From Ceratothoa steindachneri (lineage: Eukaryota > Arthropoda > Malacostraca > Isopoda > Cymothoidae): a stretch of DNA of 64,000 nucleotides. Below the pieces are notes generated by a model, which did no database searches, was not told where the DNA came from, and saw nothing but the letters and a program-made list of their open reading frames with translations. The position numbers and the translations under genes were made by a program. The stretch spans positions 134,447,968 to 134,511,967 of the forward strand of contig OZ018328.1 in the NCBI GenBank assembly GCA_963969495.1, given 5' to 3'. Of the stretch, positions 1 through 11,319 are shown piece by piece. The number at the start of each line of letters is the position of its first letter. Position 1 is the first letter of the stretch.

Positions 1-1048
1 CTCCCACTGCCTTTATCTCATCTTTAATATCATTTTCAACAAGCCATTTCATCAGTCCGTCTGCAATACCTGCACCTGTTCCTTGTTCAATAGTTGGTTG
101 ACCTAAATAGAGAGTACCAGGTACTTCTCTAAGCACATAGTAATCTTAAATTTATTTTTCTCCAGATCATTTGTTCCCCTTTTCTTTTTAGTTAGTGTTG
201 TGTCTCTCCTACCATCAAAAAACAAAGCAGTAATGTTCTTATCTCCCAAACATTGGGATTTAATGAAATTCCTCATTAACTTCTGTCGTGCCCTCCAGAC
301 TTTGCGATGTTCAATTACATGGCACCGGTCTTCTGAATTTATAATACAATAATTGAATAGGGCAGCACTACGAATAACAGCAGCTCTATTTGACACAGAA
401 TACCAATCTGTTTCCATGGCAATTGTTGGTATTGGTATGATGATTTTTCAGTTCTCGCAAAGACTTTCATTCATTCATCATTAGAAATGTCAGAAGATGA
501 GGTTTCTTCACCAAAGGCTTCATCTGAAATTGTAGTTTTATCTTCCATCGTTCCTTTTTGTGACTCTTCTTCTTCACTTCTATCCTGAATTCGATCTTCT
601 CTGATTTTTCTTATTTTAATCATTTGACTTGTTTTTACATCCACTCATCTAATTTTCATGTGACGCCCAGTTCTTTGGTCAATAAGAAATTCATGCTCTC
701 GACGTGGCACTTTCATGTTTTGTTTACACTTGCAATCCAAGAGATCAGCACACTGGCAGCTTCCTATATCAAAAGGTTGACCCAATGATGAGATAAACTT
801 CTTAGTCTTAGTGGCATTCATTCCTTGTTTTGATCGGCTGAACTGGAATACTGTTTTTTGAACCAAATCTTAGTAAGAGCCTCGGATACTTCAGGGATAA
901 CATCCTTGTTCCTCTTGTATTTATTGTCTTTTACATACTGAATATATCTTCCAACCTGCTGTTTTGTTGGCAGCTCATTATAGGAAAGTTCTGGAAGTGG
1001 AGAGCCAAAGTCACTGTGAATTGTTGATGTTCTAGTTCTTTTACTCAT
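1..1048 (-). pseudogene. Frameshifted conserved protein of unknown function (multicopy invertebrate family A), cut by the left window edge
   Basis: Three minus-strand frames read as consecutive parts of one protein. The N-terminus starts with ATG at 1048 (MSKRTRTSTIHSDFGSPLPE) and runs to about 818. The next part, overlapping in another frame (866-645), holds a Cys-rich block (SCQCADLLDCKCKQ) and the phrase FLIDQRTGRHMK. A third part (417-103) contains ITALFFDGRRDTTL. A one-base shift near 130 is needed to continue into VLREVPGTLYLG and GTGAGIADGLMKWL, which stays open to position 1. The order matches a protein family I recall as repeated in many arthropod and cnidarian genomes, usually annotated 'uncharacterized'; function unknown. 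At least two frameshifts (near 840 and 130) and a non-continuous stretch at 420-645 say this copy is dead. It could instead be a spliced gene with introns at those points, but no good splice sites were seen. The family identity is from memory. Confidence 0.6.
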
Positions 1049-1429
1049 CTTAGCCCTGAAAATGATTAATAGAAAGACCCGTTAGTATAAAACAGAAATT
1101 ATACAAGTAATGAGTGAATCTATAAAATACATTCCAAAAGGTGAAGCCATATTCTTCTAGAGGAAATACTCTGTAAATACCTCATTAATTCATCATACAT
1201 CGATTAATTTATATTGCCCCCCGAGTAGTTTACAAACCAGGAATTCCTCAACCTAAATGGCATAAACATTAGATAAATGAGTTAAACTGCAATGTTCTTT
1301 ATGTACGAAAATTACTCATTTCTAGCTTCAGAGACGAGAACTATAATAACTGAATACAACCAGCCTCACCCTACAGAAAAGATCATTTGTAAGCAAACTA
1401 TGGCCCTCAAAAAGGGGATGTTACGATTC

Positions 1430-2168
1430 TTTTCCATTTTTTTCTGTCTTCATTTCCAAATTTTAGATGGTCTCCTCTACAAAACCTGAAATGTGTCTTA
1501 AAATTGGTTGTGACACCACGCCCGGCTGTCCAAGAATGGTGCGCCGCCCGCGTGGCTCAGATAGGATGGATCCTAAATACACTATCAATACAATGAAACA
1601 CCCTCCAAGTGTGATGGTTTTGGTTTTCTTTAGCTATTTTGGTAGGGAAACTTTATTTTTGCTTCCTGAGAACATAAACATGAATGCTGAACATTATTTA
1701 TCCATGCTAAAGGAGAGCTTTCACCGACACTGGTATTGCATGATAAAACAACTTTTATGCACGATGGGGCACCTTGTCACAAGGCAAATATCGTTAGTAA
1801 ATGGCTCAACAATAATAAAATTGGTGTTCTAGATTAGCCTGGTAATATTCCAAAATTTCAATCCGATCGAGAATCTATGGCTTATTATAAAATTAAGGTT
1901 AAATATCACAATACTGACTCGATCCCCAACCTCACAGAAACCATCAAAAAGGTCTGCTGTACTGAGATATCACAAGAAATGTGCCGATATCTGAGCAAAT
2001 TGATGCCAGAACATCTCAATCAAGTCATCAAGAGCAACGAATATATGAAGAAATACTAGTATAAGGTATGAATGTATATAGATTAGGTTTAAATACTTTT
2101 AAATATCGATTGTGTTTAAAAAATACGTATAATTATCATGGTAATCGGATGTTTTTTTGCCGTCACTG
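1430..2168 (+). mobile_element. Tc1-like DNA transposon relic, 5'-truncated, with 3' terminal inverted repeat
   Basis: The C-terminal half of a Tc1-like DDE transposase is readable across three frames. From 1540 it gives RRPRGSDRMDPKYT and SVMV (family: RRPxGxxxxPxxxxxxVKHPxSVMVWG). A shifted frame from about 1757 gives MHDGAPCHKANIVSKWL, which carries the second catalytic Asp. Near 1862 NPIENLW carries the catalytic Glu, and the C-terminal tail ends at the TAG at 2057. An in-frame TAG sits just before the PGN segment. The first catalytic Asp and the DNA-binding domain are not recognisable. The run to 2168 ends in CACTG followed by TA, as expected of a Tc1 terminal repeat at its TA target. 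No matching left repeat was found, so the element is 5'-truncated. Fossil copy, no function expected. Confidence 0.75.
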
Positions 2169-2169
2169 T

Positions 2170-3368
2170 AGACTCTAAAATAATATTAGGTGAAAGCAAT
2201 TGATCATCAGGGAATGAGAAGCTGTCATTTAAACTGAATAAATCAAATTAGTTTACACTTTTAACCAAGTTGATTTCTTATATAACTCGTTAACAATAAA
2301 ATAGCTATACTGGCCAATAATCGAAGCGAGTGTCTGGCAAGCTGAAAACTCGCTCCGCATAACTTCCTCGGTTGGTTTGGAAAGAGAGTCGAATGCATTT
2401 TGATTTAATTTAATAACATATTTGAACGTGGGTAGACATCAACAGTTGGGAAGAACGAGTGAAAAATATAGAACTAATGGCAGGACTTTTTTCAAGTAAA
2501 ATACTTAAGATGAATAACATTTGAAGTAAAAGTAACATTAATTTAGAGAATAGAAGATAAGTGAGAGAAGGCCAAGCATCGGCATCTTATATCGCTGTTT
2601 CAGATATGAAAGTTTTGAAGAAATAGAAACCGAGCTATACCAGTAAAATCGTTTTTTCTGATTTGAAGGCTATTTAAAAAAACTTCTGTGCTCAACTAAT
2701 TTGCTCCAATTCAACATATAAAAAAATAATGAAAACTAGAGAACAGTTAGAACAACTATTATAAAGAAATATTAAATATAAACAGAAAGTGTAGTAGGGA
2801 GGAGTCTTCATCATGGGTTTATATCCTCTCAAAAATAAACGTTATTTTCAAATTTATATAAACATCCAAAGGTGTAAAAGAATATGCTGGACAGAAAGAT
2901 GTCAATGTCTTTCTGCTTCGGATTAATTTTTATTCAACACGAATTTTTAACTACTCTCCTGTTTCCTTGATTCTTGGGATTTGCTGTTTTCTATTGATCT
3001 CATGACTTGGAACAGCCTATTGGCAATCAAGTAATTTGCTCTTTTCCTTTCACTTCTGAATTACTGACCGGAAAGATTTGCGAGCAAATCTTAGTAGTTA
3101 ATCTTGACAGAAAAATGCGGAGAGAACATAAACACAGATTTGATATTAAAAATATTATTTTTTAAATATCATAAAAGATTATTGAAATATATCAAAAAAA
3201 GTAAAATTTAGTTATTTATGGGAATTTTTTAAACCATAAGTACTTAACAAAGCCATATTGTTTGAGTAAAGAAAGAATGAAAAGAAAAATAAAGAATAAT
3301 TTAGCTGATTTCAAATACTGGGACCATTGAGAGGTATTTTAAATCTTTCAGAACACTTCCTTACAAAC
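2170..3368. other. AT-rich sequence without recognisable gene
   Basis: About 1.2 kb of AT-rich DNA with many stops in all frames. I see no transposase, reverse transcriptase or RNA-gene signal. Unclassified spacer between the Tc1-like relic and the first minisatellite. Confidence 0.5.
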
Positions 3369-3369
3369 G

Positions 3370-4355
3370 GTAATCCAGAAAAATATTTCCTAGTAATAAC
3401 TGAACCCAGAACCATTTCGTATAAGCAGCACTCCAGAGCAATTTTCTACAAATAACACACCTGAAAATTTTCGTACAAGTAGAACCCAAGAACAATTTCG
3501 TACAAACAACACACCAGAATAATTTCGTACAAACAACATTTCAGAACAATTTTAAATTAACAGCACCTCATAAAAATTCGTAAAACTGCACCCAGACCAC
3601 TTTCATACACAGTTCCCCAGTACAATTTCCTACAAACAGAACACAAGAACAATATCGTACAACCAGCACCCTCAGAACAATTTCGTACAAACATCACCCA
3701 AGTACAGTTTTGCACGAACAACTCCTCAGAACAATTGAAAACGAACAGAACAAAAAAGGTTCGTACAAAAAAGCACTTAAGAAATATTTCCTACAAACTT
3801 CACCCAAGAAAGGTTTCGTACAAACTTACCAATATCGTACAAACACCACCAGATAACACACAAAATTGATTTCATACAAACAGCATCTCAGAATATTCTC
3901 ATACGAACAATACCCATAGAACAATTTCATACAAACTTCACACAAGCATAATTTTGCATACATTGCATCTCAGAACAGTTTCCTATAAACAGCAGCCCAT
4001 AAAAGTAAATCGAGACAATACCAAGAGCAACTCAGATCAATTTCGTACAAGCAGCTGTCCAGAACAATTTTTGGCAAATAAAACACCAAAAGAAATTTTC
4101 GTACAAATAGAACTCAAGAACAATTTCGTACAAACAAATCACCAGAAAAATGTAGTAAAAACAACCCTTCAGAACAACTTTTAATTAACAGCACCTTAAA
4201 ACAATTTCCTACAAACTGCATCCAGAGCAATTTCGTACCCACTGCACCCTAGAACAGCTTCTTAAGAACAACACCTCAGAAAAATTTTCATATGAACAAC
4301 AACCCAGAACATTTTCGTACAAACAGCACCATAAAACCATTTCGTACAAACCGTA
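3370..4355. repeat. Degenerate minisatellite, unit about 27 bp
   Basis: A unit resembling CAGAACAATTTCGTACAAA followed by an 8-base CAGCACCC-like spacer recurs about every 26-28 bases across roughly 1 kb, some 35 times. The TTTCGTACAAA core is the best conserved part. Copies diverge by substitutions and small indels (TTTCATACAAA, TTTCCTACAAA, TTTTGCACGAA), so the array is old. It creates a spurious plus-strand reading frame at 3954-4184 rich in Asn, Gln and Thr, which I do not consider a gene. Confidence 0.9.
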
Positions 4356-4511
4356 GAAAAAGAGGAATTACCTATAAAGAGCAGACGCACCGAAAAGCAC
4401 GAACGTCAATTACCATTCCGAATCGTGATGCTTCACTTTTACCGAATGGAACAGCTGCGAATAGCTAGATATTCTTCTACTCCAGCACCAGCACCGCCTA
4501 GTAACCATTAA
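4335..4511 (+). CDS. Orphan reading frame or possible terminal exon, no family recognised
   Basis: This 58-codon open frame has no upstream ATG before its internal Met. It begins in the last minisatellite unit and ends at a TAA at 4509-4511. It encodes a polar, charged peptide (EKEELPIKSRRTEKHERQLP) followed by a Leu/Arg-rich stretch and a Ser-Thr-Pro-Ala tail ending APAPPSNH. Base composition is distinctly less AT-rich than its surroundings. It could be the last exon of a spliced gene, but no convincing branchpoint and acceptor can be chosen because the minisatellite lies directly upstream. It may equally be chance. No homology is recognised. Confidence 0.25.
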   Translation, partial: NHFVQTVEKEELPIKSRRTEKHERQLPFRIVMLHFYRMEQLRIARYSSTPAPAPPSNH

Positions 4512-5824
4512 CTGATTTATATCTTCTTGCGCATTATTTTTTTAATAATAAATTGCATAATAGCATGCAAATTGGGATAGCTAAATTACCGCTAATGTGG
4601 AAAGTGGAAAGAAACTGTCAACAACTCACCCGCTTGGGTGTTGAGGACCAAAGGAAAGGTTGCCACAGTCTTATTAAGATTTTAGTAACGGAGACAAATG
4701 AAAAAAAAAACAGTAATCTTGAAAAAGGGCCAATTAATCCTTTTTTACCAAAGATATTTAGAAAATATTAAATCAATATAAAATGCCTTGTTCGAGAAAA
4801 CGTGAGATTGGTTTAAAAAGAGGTGGTGATTTAATCACTAACAATTTTTTATAAAATTCCTTTAGATTAATGGACACAGCAGTAAATAGCCAATCAAACA
4901 TATTCGCCATTAAACTCCACACTGTAGTAGTCAAACGGTATAATTTATCTTTAACCGTGAAATAGAAGCTATCATTAATATTTATCGCGTTTTTACCTTA
5001 TATTAAGCCCTTTCAATTCTGGTATAAGCATATTTATTACTCCATTATTTGTTCCTAATAAAAGAAGTCATAATTCAATTGTGTAGTGTGCAAAGGAATT
5101 CAAATGTATGATTACACTATTGGAACTATACATATTTTCTCTGGAGTAATAGTAAAATTACTATCAGCATGTGATTATTTTGACTTATTGACTCGTAACG
5201 GAGTTTCAATTTAGCTAGATTTGCATTTAGAAAATCATCGAAATCGCTGCATGTTCCAAAATACTCGTGCCTGCACGAGATTTCAAATAAACGGTATTAG
5301 AAACCCAAAAAAGAAACTGCGTTTAGTTTTGTTCTGATGGAATTCAAATGAGGAAAATTTAATATTTCAATATATCGTCCTGTTGCAATTGTAGTCAGAG
5401 AAGAAGGGTCACAATTTCCAGGTAATGAAATCCTTTCATTAATTCAACGATACTAAATTTTATTTTGAGGGAAAAAGAAGCAAGTTTTCTAAACACTCGT
5501 GGAATTATTATTCATAGGAGAAAAGTGTAGTGCTGGATAGATGAGAGAAAAGTAGGATAGAATTAGAATATTGGAATAACCCAAAAGGTTGGTACAAGCG
5601 AACCCCATCAAACCTAAAGGGGGGGGGGGGGGGTAAGGCTTAGTAGTAATTTCAACAATAGGTTGTTACAAAGAGCAAAAGCACCCACAAGAAAATTGAA
5701 GCCCATTTTAGGAGAGTACGGAAGGAAGTTAGATTTATACACCTGAATAAATGTTTAATTTGTTTCTACAAGTTTTAAAAGTACTCCTTTCTTTCCATAA
5801 TATTTTAATAATAATGCAAGCTTG
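4512..5824. other. Spacer with a 15-G tract, no gene seen
   Basis: AT-rich sequence without a supportable gene. The only striking feature is a run of 15 G at 5619-5633, which may be a poor assembly or slippage point. A 72-codon frame at 4553-4771 has no family signature and is probably chance. Confidence 0.5.
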
Positions 5825-6380
5825 GCTGTAGTGAATTAACCTTAGGAAGTTGGGTCGTGGCAGGTTGGCGTAGTGAGTTGGGCTGCGGTAAGTTGACCGT
5901 GGTTAGTCGACGTTGGCAAATGGGCTACGACGGGTTGGACTTCGACGAGGTAGGCTTAGGTGAGTTGGGGCTACGGTGAATTGGTCATAGTGGGTATGGT
6001 TGGGTTATTTGACTGTGGACACTTGGATTGCAGTGAGTTAGTCGTGAGGAGTTGGGCTGCAGTGTGATTGCCATGGAGAGGTGGACTACAGCGATTTGAG
6101 TGTAACGAATTGGGTTGTGGCAAATTGACCGTAACAAGTTTAACTGCGGCGATTTAGATGTCAAGTAGTCTGTTATGAATTATACCGAGTCCAGAGCCGT
6201 GGTGAGTTTTTTTCAGCGACGAGTTGGCCTTGGCGAATTATGCTACGGTGAGTTGACTCTGGTAACCTGGGCTGCTGCGATTTGGCTTTAAAGAGTTATT
6301 CAAGGTGTTGCGTTGCTCAAGTTGGCAGTGGTGCATTAGTTTGCGGCGGGTTGAGCTGCAGCAAGTTGGTCTCTATTGAC
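5825..6380. repeat. Degenerate G/T-rich minisatellite, unit about 15 bp in 30-bp pairs
   Basis: For about 550 bp the sequence alternates GAGTTGGGCTGCGGT-like and GAGTTGACCGTGGCA-like 14-16-base segments. Examples are GTGAGTTGGGGCTACGG, CGAGTTGGCCTTGGCG and GTGAGTTGACTCTGG. The GTTG and GGCT/GACC cores recur with the same spacing while the rest drifts. The strand is markedly G+T rich. No reading frame survives it. Confidence 0.85.
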
Positions 6381-6655
6381 CCAATGCCACTGGAGCACAA
6401 TCAATCTATGTAATTGGAAATTTAAATCTTTTGTTAGCAATTTTTTAATGGATAGTGGAATATCAATTACGATAGGGAAGGCCTGATAGAGGAAGAATGA
6501 GAAAATTTACATACATACGAGTATATGTATAGAAAATAGGAATGTAAATTACTGTGTATCATGTGCTTTGAATCCACGGTACATATAAAATGGCAAAGAG
6601 AAAATTCGTACAAGGGATGAACCTCGATATTTTATATACTCGTATGTAAATGTAT

Positions 6656-6762
6656 TGTCTCTCACTTTCTTTACATATCGATGTGTGTATGCCAAAGGAA
6701 ATTGATCAAGGCGAAATATACAATGGTCTTCAACAAAATTTGCATTCAAGAAAGACTGCTAC

Positions 6763-6830
<68 letters not shown>

Positions 6831-6945
6831 TTATTTGGGTAGCAGTCTTTCTTGAATGCAAATTTTGTATATTTCGCCTAGATCAATTTCCTTTGGCATA
6901 CACACATCGATATGTAAAGAAAGTGAGAGAAAATACAAACCGAAG
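6656..6945. repeat. Long inverted repeat (arms about 100 bp) around a (TA)n core
   Basis: The left arm (6656-6764) and right arm (6835-6941) are reverse complements of each other. Both contain GGGTAGCAGTCTTTCTTGAA, a GCAAATTTTG block, TCAATTTCCTTTGGCATACA and a CATCGATATGTAAAGAAAGT block. The main difference is a block of about 12 bases near 6730 in the left arm that is missing from the right. The arms flank a (TA)n tract at 6765-6826. The right arm runs on toward a second (TA)n tract at 6953. The near-identity points to a recent event. The structure could fold into a very long hairpin. Confidence 0.9.
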
Positions 6946-6949
6946 AACG

Positions 6950-6952
<3 letters not shown>

Positions 6953-7037
<85 letters not shown>

Positions 7038-7049
7038 CTCTCTCTCTCT
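6953..7049. repeat. (TA)n microsatellite followed by (CT)n
   Basis: About 84 bases of alternating TA, then a short CT run. Both strands give spurious Tyr-Ile reading frames. Confidence 0.97.
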
Positions 7050-8520
7050 CAAACTCTAACTTCTGACTCTAAATCACTTTTCCCTCCTCTTTTTTTAGTT
7101 ATTCCTCCTTAATTCTTATATAGAAGACGCGTGATGATCGTAGATAAGGAGATATGGATGAGGTGTCAAAAATAGTCAATTGTGTGTCCGTTCGACGCGG
7201 CAAAAGGGACCCCCCTCGAGAAAATCACACCGGGGTTTCCATCGACCATCTTCAAAAAATAGGGACAAAATCTTCATCTTCACTCTCATTAATTCTATTC
7301 AATAACCGTTTTTATGGTCAACGATTTTTCCTAATGACCACTCGGATGGAATGCCATCTGAGAAAGGTATGGCTTTTCCACCGCCTAATCTCTCTGATGC
7401 ATGATCAATTACACCCTATTTCGGAGTATTTCGTTTTAACCAGATAAGCTAGCGAACCACATTGTGTGGGACGGAATTTGAATTTTAGTCATACAGATTT
7501 AATCACCTAATCTGCGCCAGTGTTCCTTTCTCTATAATACAGTACTTTGATAATTCCGATATTGCGGTAATAAGATATTTGGTTAATTTATATGGTAGAA
7601 TGTTGTTTTGTTAGAAATGTCTAACACCTGCCCATATAAGAAATGCGAGATATTACGCACACCTATGCTTTAATGAATAGTGATTTTTTGACGTTTGCAA
7701 TCATCTGTCGCGCAGGGAGGGACAGTTTGTATCTATATGTAGAGGGGGAGAGGAGGTTTAGTAGAGTTACTGCGTTTTGGATTTACTCGGTTGACTATTG
7801 TTAGGTAATGGTAGCTTTTCTCAAACTTTCAATTATGTTGAGTTAAAATCTGGAGTATTACAACGTAATGCGTTTTGACTGAAGGAATAGACAGACAAAT
7901 GAATAACAAGTAGATAAATAAATCCTATGAGGAGGAAGAGTTAAAAAAGGTTAGAGATTACAAAGTCTAAAATATCAAACATCACAAATGTGAACGCGAA
8001 TTTGTAAATTGTACAAATGGCTTTTAACTGTTTGCTCCATAATTCTTTAAACTGAATCAGGTAGATTTTATATAGATTCTATGTTTAAAATATTTTATGT
8101 CTTAATATAAATTTTAATTTCACGGTACAAACATTCTCAATTTTTTTATTTTATGGCTTCATAATATTGTGCGAATCGTCACTAATGGCACACTCGAAAT
8201 CCTGCGTGGGACCGATGCAGTTTCTATTTGGATTATGATTTTTTCATATTTCTAAAAATGCTTTCGCTTGCTTTGGTCAACGAAGCTAATTCCTTTTCAC
8301 AGTTTATTTTCTTCATTTCTATTTTACATTTTACAAGGTGGCGATAATAAAGGTATTGGTTTCGATTTTTGACACTATTTCTGTTTGTTAACCAGTTTGT
8401 TAATCCTACTTTGTTTAATGAGATTCTATTCACGCTTTAGGAGATAGCATGTTTGTTCTTTAGCAAATCAATGATAAATGTGACGTCTGGAAGCAGTTTT
8501 GACCCTCTTATCTTCCACAG
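7050..8520. other. No recognisable gene
   Basis: A 97-codon frame at 7154-7447 (plus) is the longest here. It shows no domain signature and no neighbours that would support it. The rest is AT-rich with frequent stops. Confidence 0.4.
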
Positions 8521-8634
8521 GCAATCAAGACGACCCTGCGCTCATCACAAACATGCTCCTGGCCACCCTGAGTGCTAGCACTTCTGATGCACACTAATCC
8601 CAAGTACGATGATGCCCTCACGATTGGGGAGTTG
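8521..8634 (+). other. Exon-like island between consensus splice signals
   Basis: A GC-richer block of 114 bases is bounded by a pyrimidine-rich acceptor (CCTCTTATCTTCCACAG) and a donor-like GGTAAGC. One frame begins NQDDPALITNMLLATLSAST and stops after 24 codons. Another frame covers the 3' half as PKYDDALTIGELG. No single frame is open throughout, so if this is an exon it carries a frameshift or is a terminal or pseudogene exon. No protein family is recognised. Confidence 0.25.
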
Positions 8635-8966
8635 GGTAAGCTTCACTTAATCAAGTTACCTTGACCATATCCTATGAAACATAAACACTTTTTAAATTTT
8701 GCGAATGCAGTGTAAAATTGAATAAACTAGTGGATGCACCCTCACTTGCGTGTGAAGAATGAATGGAGGACGGATAAAAAGAAATGCAAAAAAACATGCA
8801 CGGAAGAAGATCAAGTGTGAAGAGTACTAAAAATTGAAATTTTAGAGGATCGGTTACGTTCCTTTGTTTACTTTTTAATCTCACTATTTTTCCACGGCAC
8901 CCGGTTGGATTTATTAGAATCTCTAGGGCTATTGGGCTCTGTGTCGCCATTTATATTCTGTAAGTT

Positions 8967-8967
<1 letters not shown>

Positions 8968-9019
<52 letters not shown>
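8968..9019. repeat. (TA)n microsatellite
   Basis: About 26 TA units, uninterrupted. Confidence 0.97.
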
Positions 9020-9023
<4 letters not shown>

Positions 9024-9843
9024 AAGTGAATTTACTACAAATTCTGCCGTTTGATTAAGAAATATCCATTATGAAAATCTAAATCAACGAATATAAGTTG
9101 TATTTTGGGTGTAATTAAAAGCAAAAGAGTTTAAAAAATATCAATATGTTATTTTCAGTTTGCTTTGGTGGCCTATATTTCACAACAAAAATTATTTTCC
9201 TAATATTTATTAGGAATTCGACCGCTAAAATCTTAGACGTAACATCTATATGTAAGTATAAACTACCGCATCTATATTTTACTCTAGATTTATTCATATT
9301 AAATTTGTTATAAGTTTTTAATTTAATTTTTCCAATAAGTTCTCTCTTAGAACTTCCTATCCAAGTCTGTCAAACTGCGTTTAAGTAAAAACATTACAAA
9401 TTTCGTTTTACATTTCCAGAACTTTCATTGAGTGCATGATTATTATGTTTGTTTAGATCAATACTCTCCCATATTCTCCTTTTTTTCTGATGCAGCAATT
9501 GTGAAATATCGATCAGATGATTATGAAAATATCTCCCTACTCTCGCCTATTGTTCCCCGTTTAGGTGTTACCCTTGTCTCCAGGATAGTTCGCTACGCTC
9601 GTAATAATCATGCCATAGGTTGATGGAAAGCTCCTTTCATTCCTAGTAGAAAACGCTAAGAGAGTTTGTAGTATATGAATCTTTCCATAAAAAACTTTGC
9701 CGCATCTAGTCTCGTAATCATACCCTTAAACGTTATGTTCATAAGATTTTCCTTCAACTTTCTATCTCTCAGCGATAGCTTGCCAGATGTTCCTCGGACC
9801 TTGTGGATAAAATACTATTTGTTCCTACATTCATAGTCTAAAG
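9020..9843. other. AT-rich spacer, no gene recognised
   Basis: Short frames on both strands (9115-9297 minus, 9432-9623 plus) lack any family signature and look like chance. Confidence 0.4.
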
Positions 9844-11200
9844 CAGTGATTCTCAAAGAGGGTGCTACCGCCCCCTTTGAGACATTTGGTAAATTGGGGG
9901 GGCGATAGAAAATTCTAATAGTTTAGGGGTCAGTATGGGCTGTTCAGGGCTGTTCAGATTCAAATAAGTAGAAGAAAAACTTTAATATCAGAAGAGTAGT
10001 CTGAAGTTTAATCGTAAGTTTGGTGATTGGTTTCTTGACGTTCTCCATTGAAGTTAGCATGGCTTGACCTTTCGTGTTCATTGCTCAGATTGCTATCGAA
10101 AATTAAGACTAGTGCTCTTATCGTCCTGTCAATTTGCGTTTGTGTCAGCCAGTACAATTTATTAAATTAAATGTGTGATATATTTTCATACATGTTACAT
10201 ATATATAAATAATTTCATATTTTTTTAGATGCATGATTTTCGATCGTTTTTCTCTGAATCAAACCCCGTGCTCTTGGGAAAAATCAGCAATTAAAAAAGA
10301 ATATAGACAGTACACTGTGTAATACTTAAAATATTGATTTATTCTTTCGTAAACTAACCAACACCAAACAATATGTCTACTTTGTGTTAATATTTTTTTC
10401 AAATAAAGGCATGAAGTCGTCGAAACTCTCCGATCATATAAGGAAGATTACCCCTTGTCAAGATTTTCCTTCCAGACTCTTCGAGCAAAGTTTTAGAATA
10501 GGAAAACAATACAAACCATGTTTAATCATAAGTCACACTAAACTGGTGATGGATTAATAGATTCATGTAATATCATAATGATAATTGCTAAATCGGGCAA
10601 ACATCATACCATTGGAGAGGAAATTATTTTTTGATTAATAAAGGAAGCCCTTAACACTGTAATTCACCATAAATCTCCAAGTGAAGTCATAAAAACAATC
10701 TCGCTGAACAATAATTCTTTCTAGAGAAGAATTGATGAAATGGCTGAACAAACTTTATGCAACCTCCAGAAGATGCAGCCATTTGGGTTACAATTGGATG
10801 AGTTGACTTGCCACAAAACGAAGGTTCTTTTATTCAGAGATGTTTCCATAGCTCTATCCTGATCATGAAGATTTCGAACGTTTATTTTTCCACACAAAAT
10901 TAAAAACGGCCTGATACGTTTCTATTTACTTTTGCAGCAGTTTTTGAAAAACCACGTATCACATTGTTACTTTGTCAGATATATTCACCCAGGTCAACGA
11001 AATTGATTTTCAATCCCATTGAAATGAGCGTAACCTTATTAAAACTTAAAACGTCAGAGTAAGTCATCAACTTATTCCTAGATAGCAGCAATGAGGAAAC
11101 GAATGGTGGATTCAACTAAAATGCCTTTGAACTATGGACAAAGTTGAAACTATTATATCAGGAATTTTAGTTATACAAAAGCCACTACTGGCTGCTTTCC
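9844..11200 (+). mobile_element. hAT transposon fossil, Charlie / ZBED5-SCAND3-like transposase
   Basis: The left end, CAGTGATTCTCAAAG, matches the CAGTGGTTCTCAAA-type terminal repeat of Charlie-like hAT elements. Downstream, broken plus-strand frames read as the transposase in order. At about 10410 is MKSSKLSDHIRKI, like the end of a BED finger region. At about 10585 comes IAKSGKHHTIGEEI, then about 10675 HHKSPSEVIKTI, about 10735 RIDEMAEQTLCNL, about 10785 GLQLDELT (the region of the first catalytic Asp) and about 10978 LSDIFTQVNEIDF. Numerous stops and frameshifts separate these pieces. The catalytic C-terminus and right terminal repeat are missing or unrecognised, so the right boundary is approximate. 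It is inactive. Confidence 0.75.
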
Positions 11201-11319
11201 TACACTATAGAGCAATGTCAAATAGTACTTTATAGTGGCGTGCGAGTATAGTCGTGGGCGACTCTATATCTCACTATGTCGGTCGGTTGGTCCCCGTTTT
11301 GCTTGCTTTTATTTTGGTG

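Noticed and set aside
3954..4184. 76-codon Asn/Gln/Thr-rich frame
   Set aside because: Generated by the 27-bp minisatellite.
3370..4355. CRISPR array
   Set aside because: Spacers are only about 8 bases and are themselves repeated. Units are degenerate and the genome is eukaryotic.
6831..7059. Long Tyr-Ile repeat reading frames
   Set aside because: They are translations of (TA)n microsatellites on both strands. The same applies to frames at 30451-30657, 32376-32606, 43365-43562 and 43585-43950.
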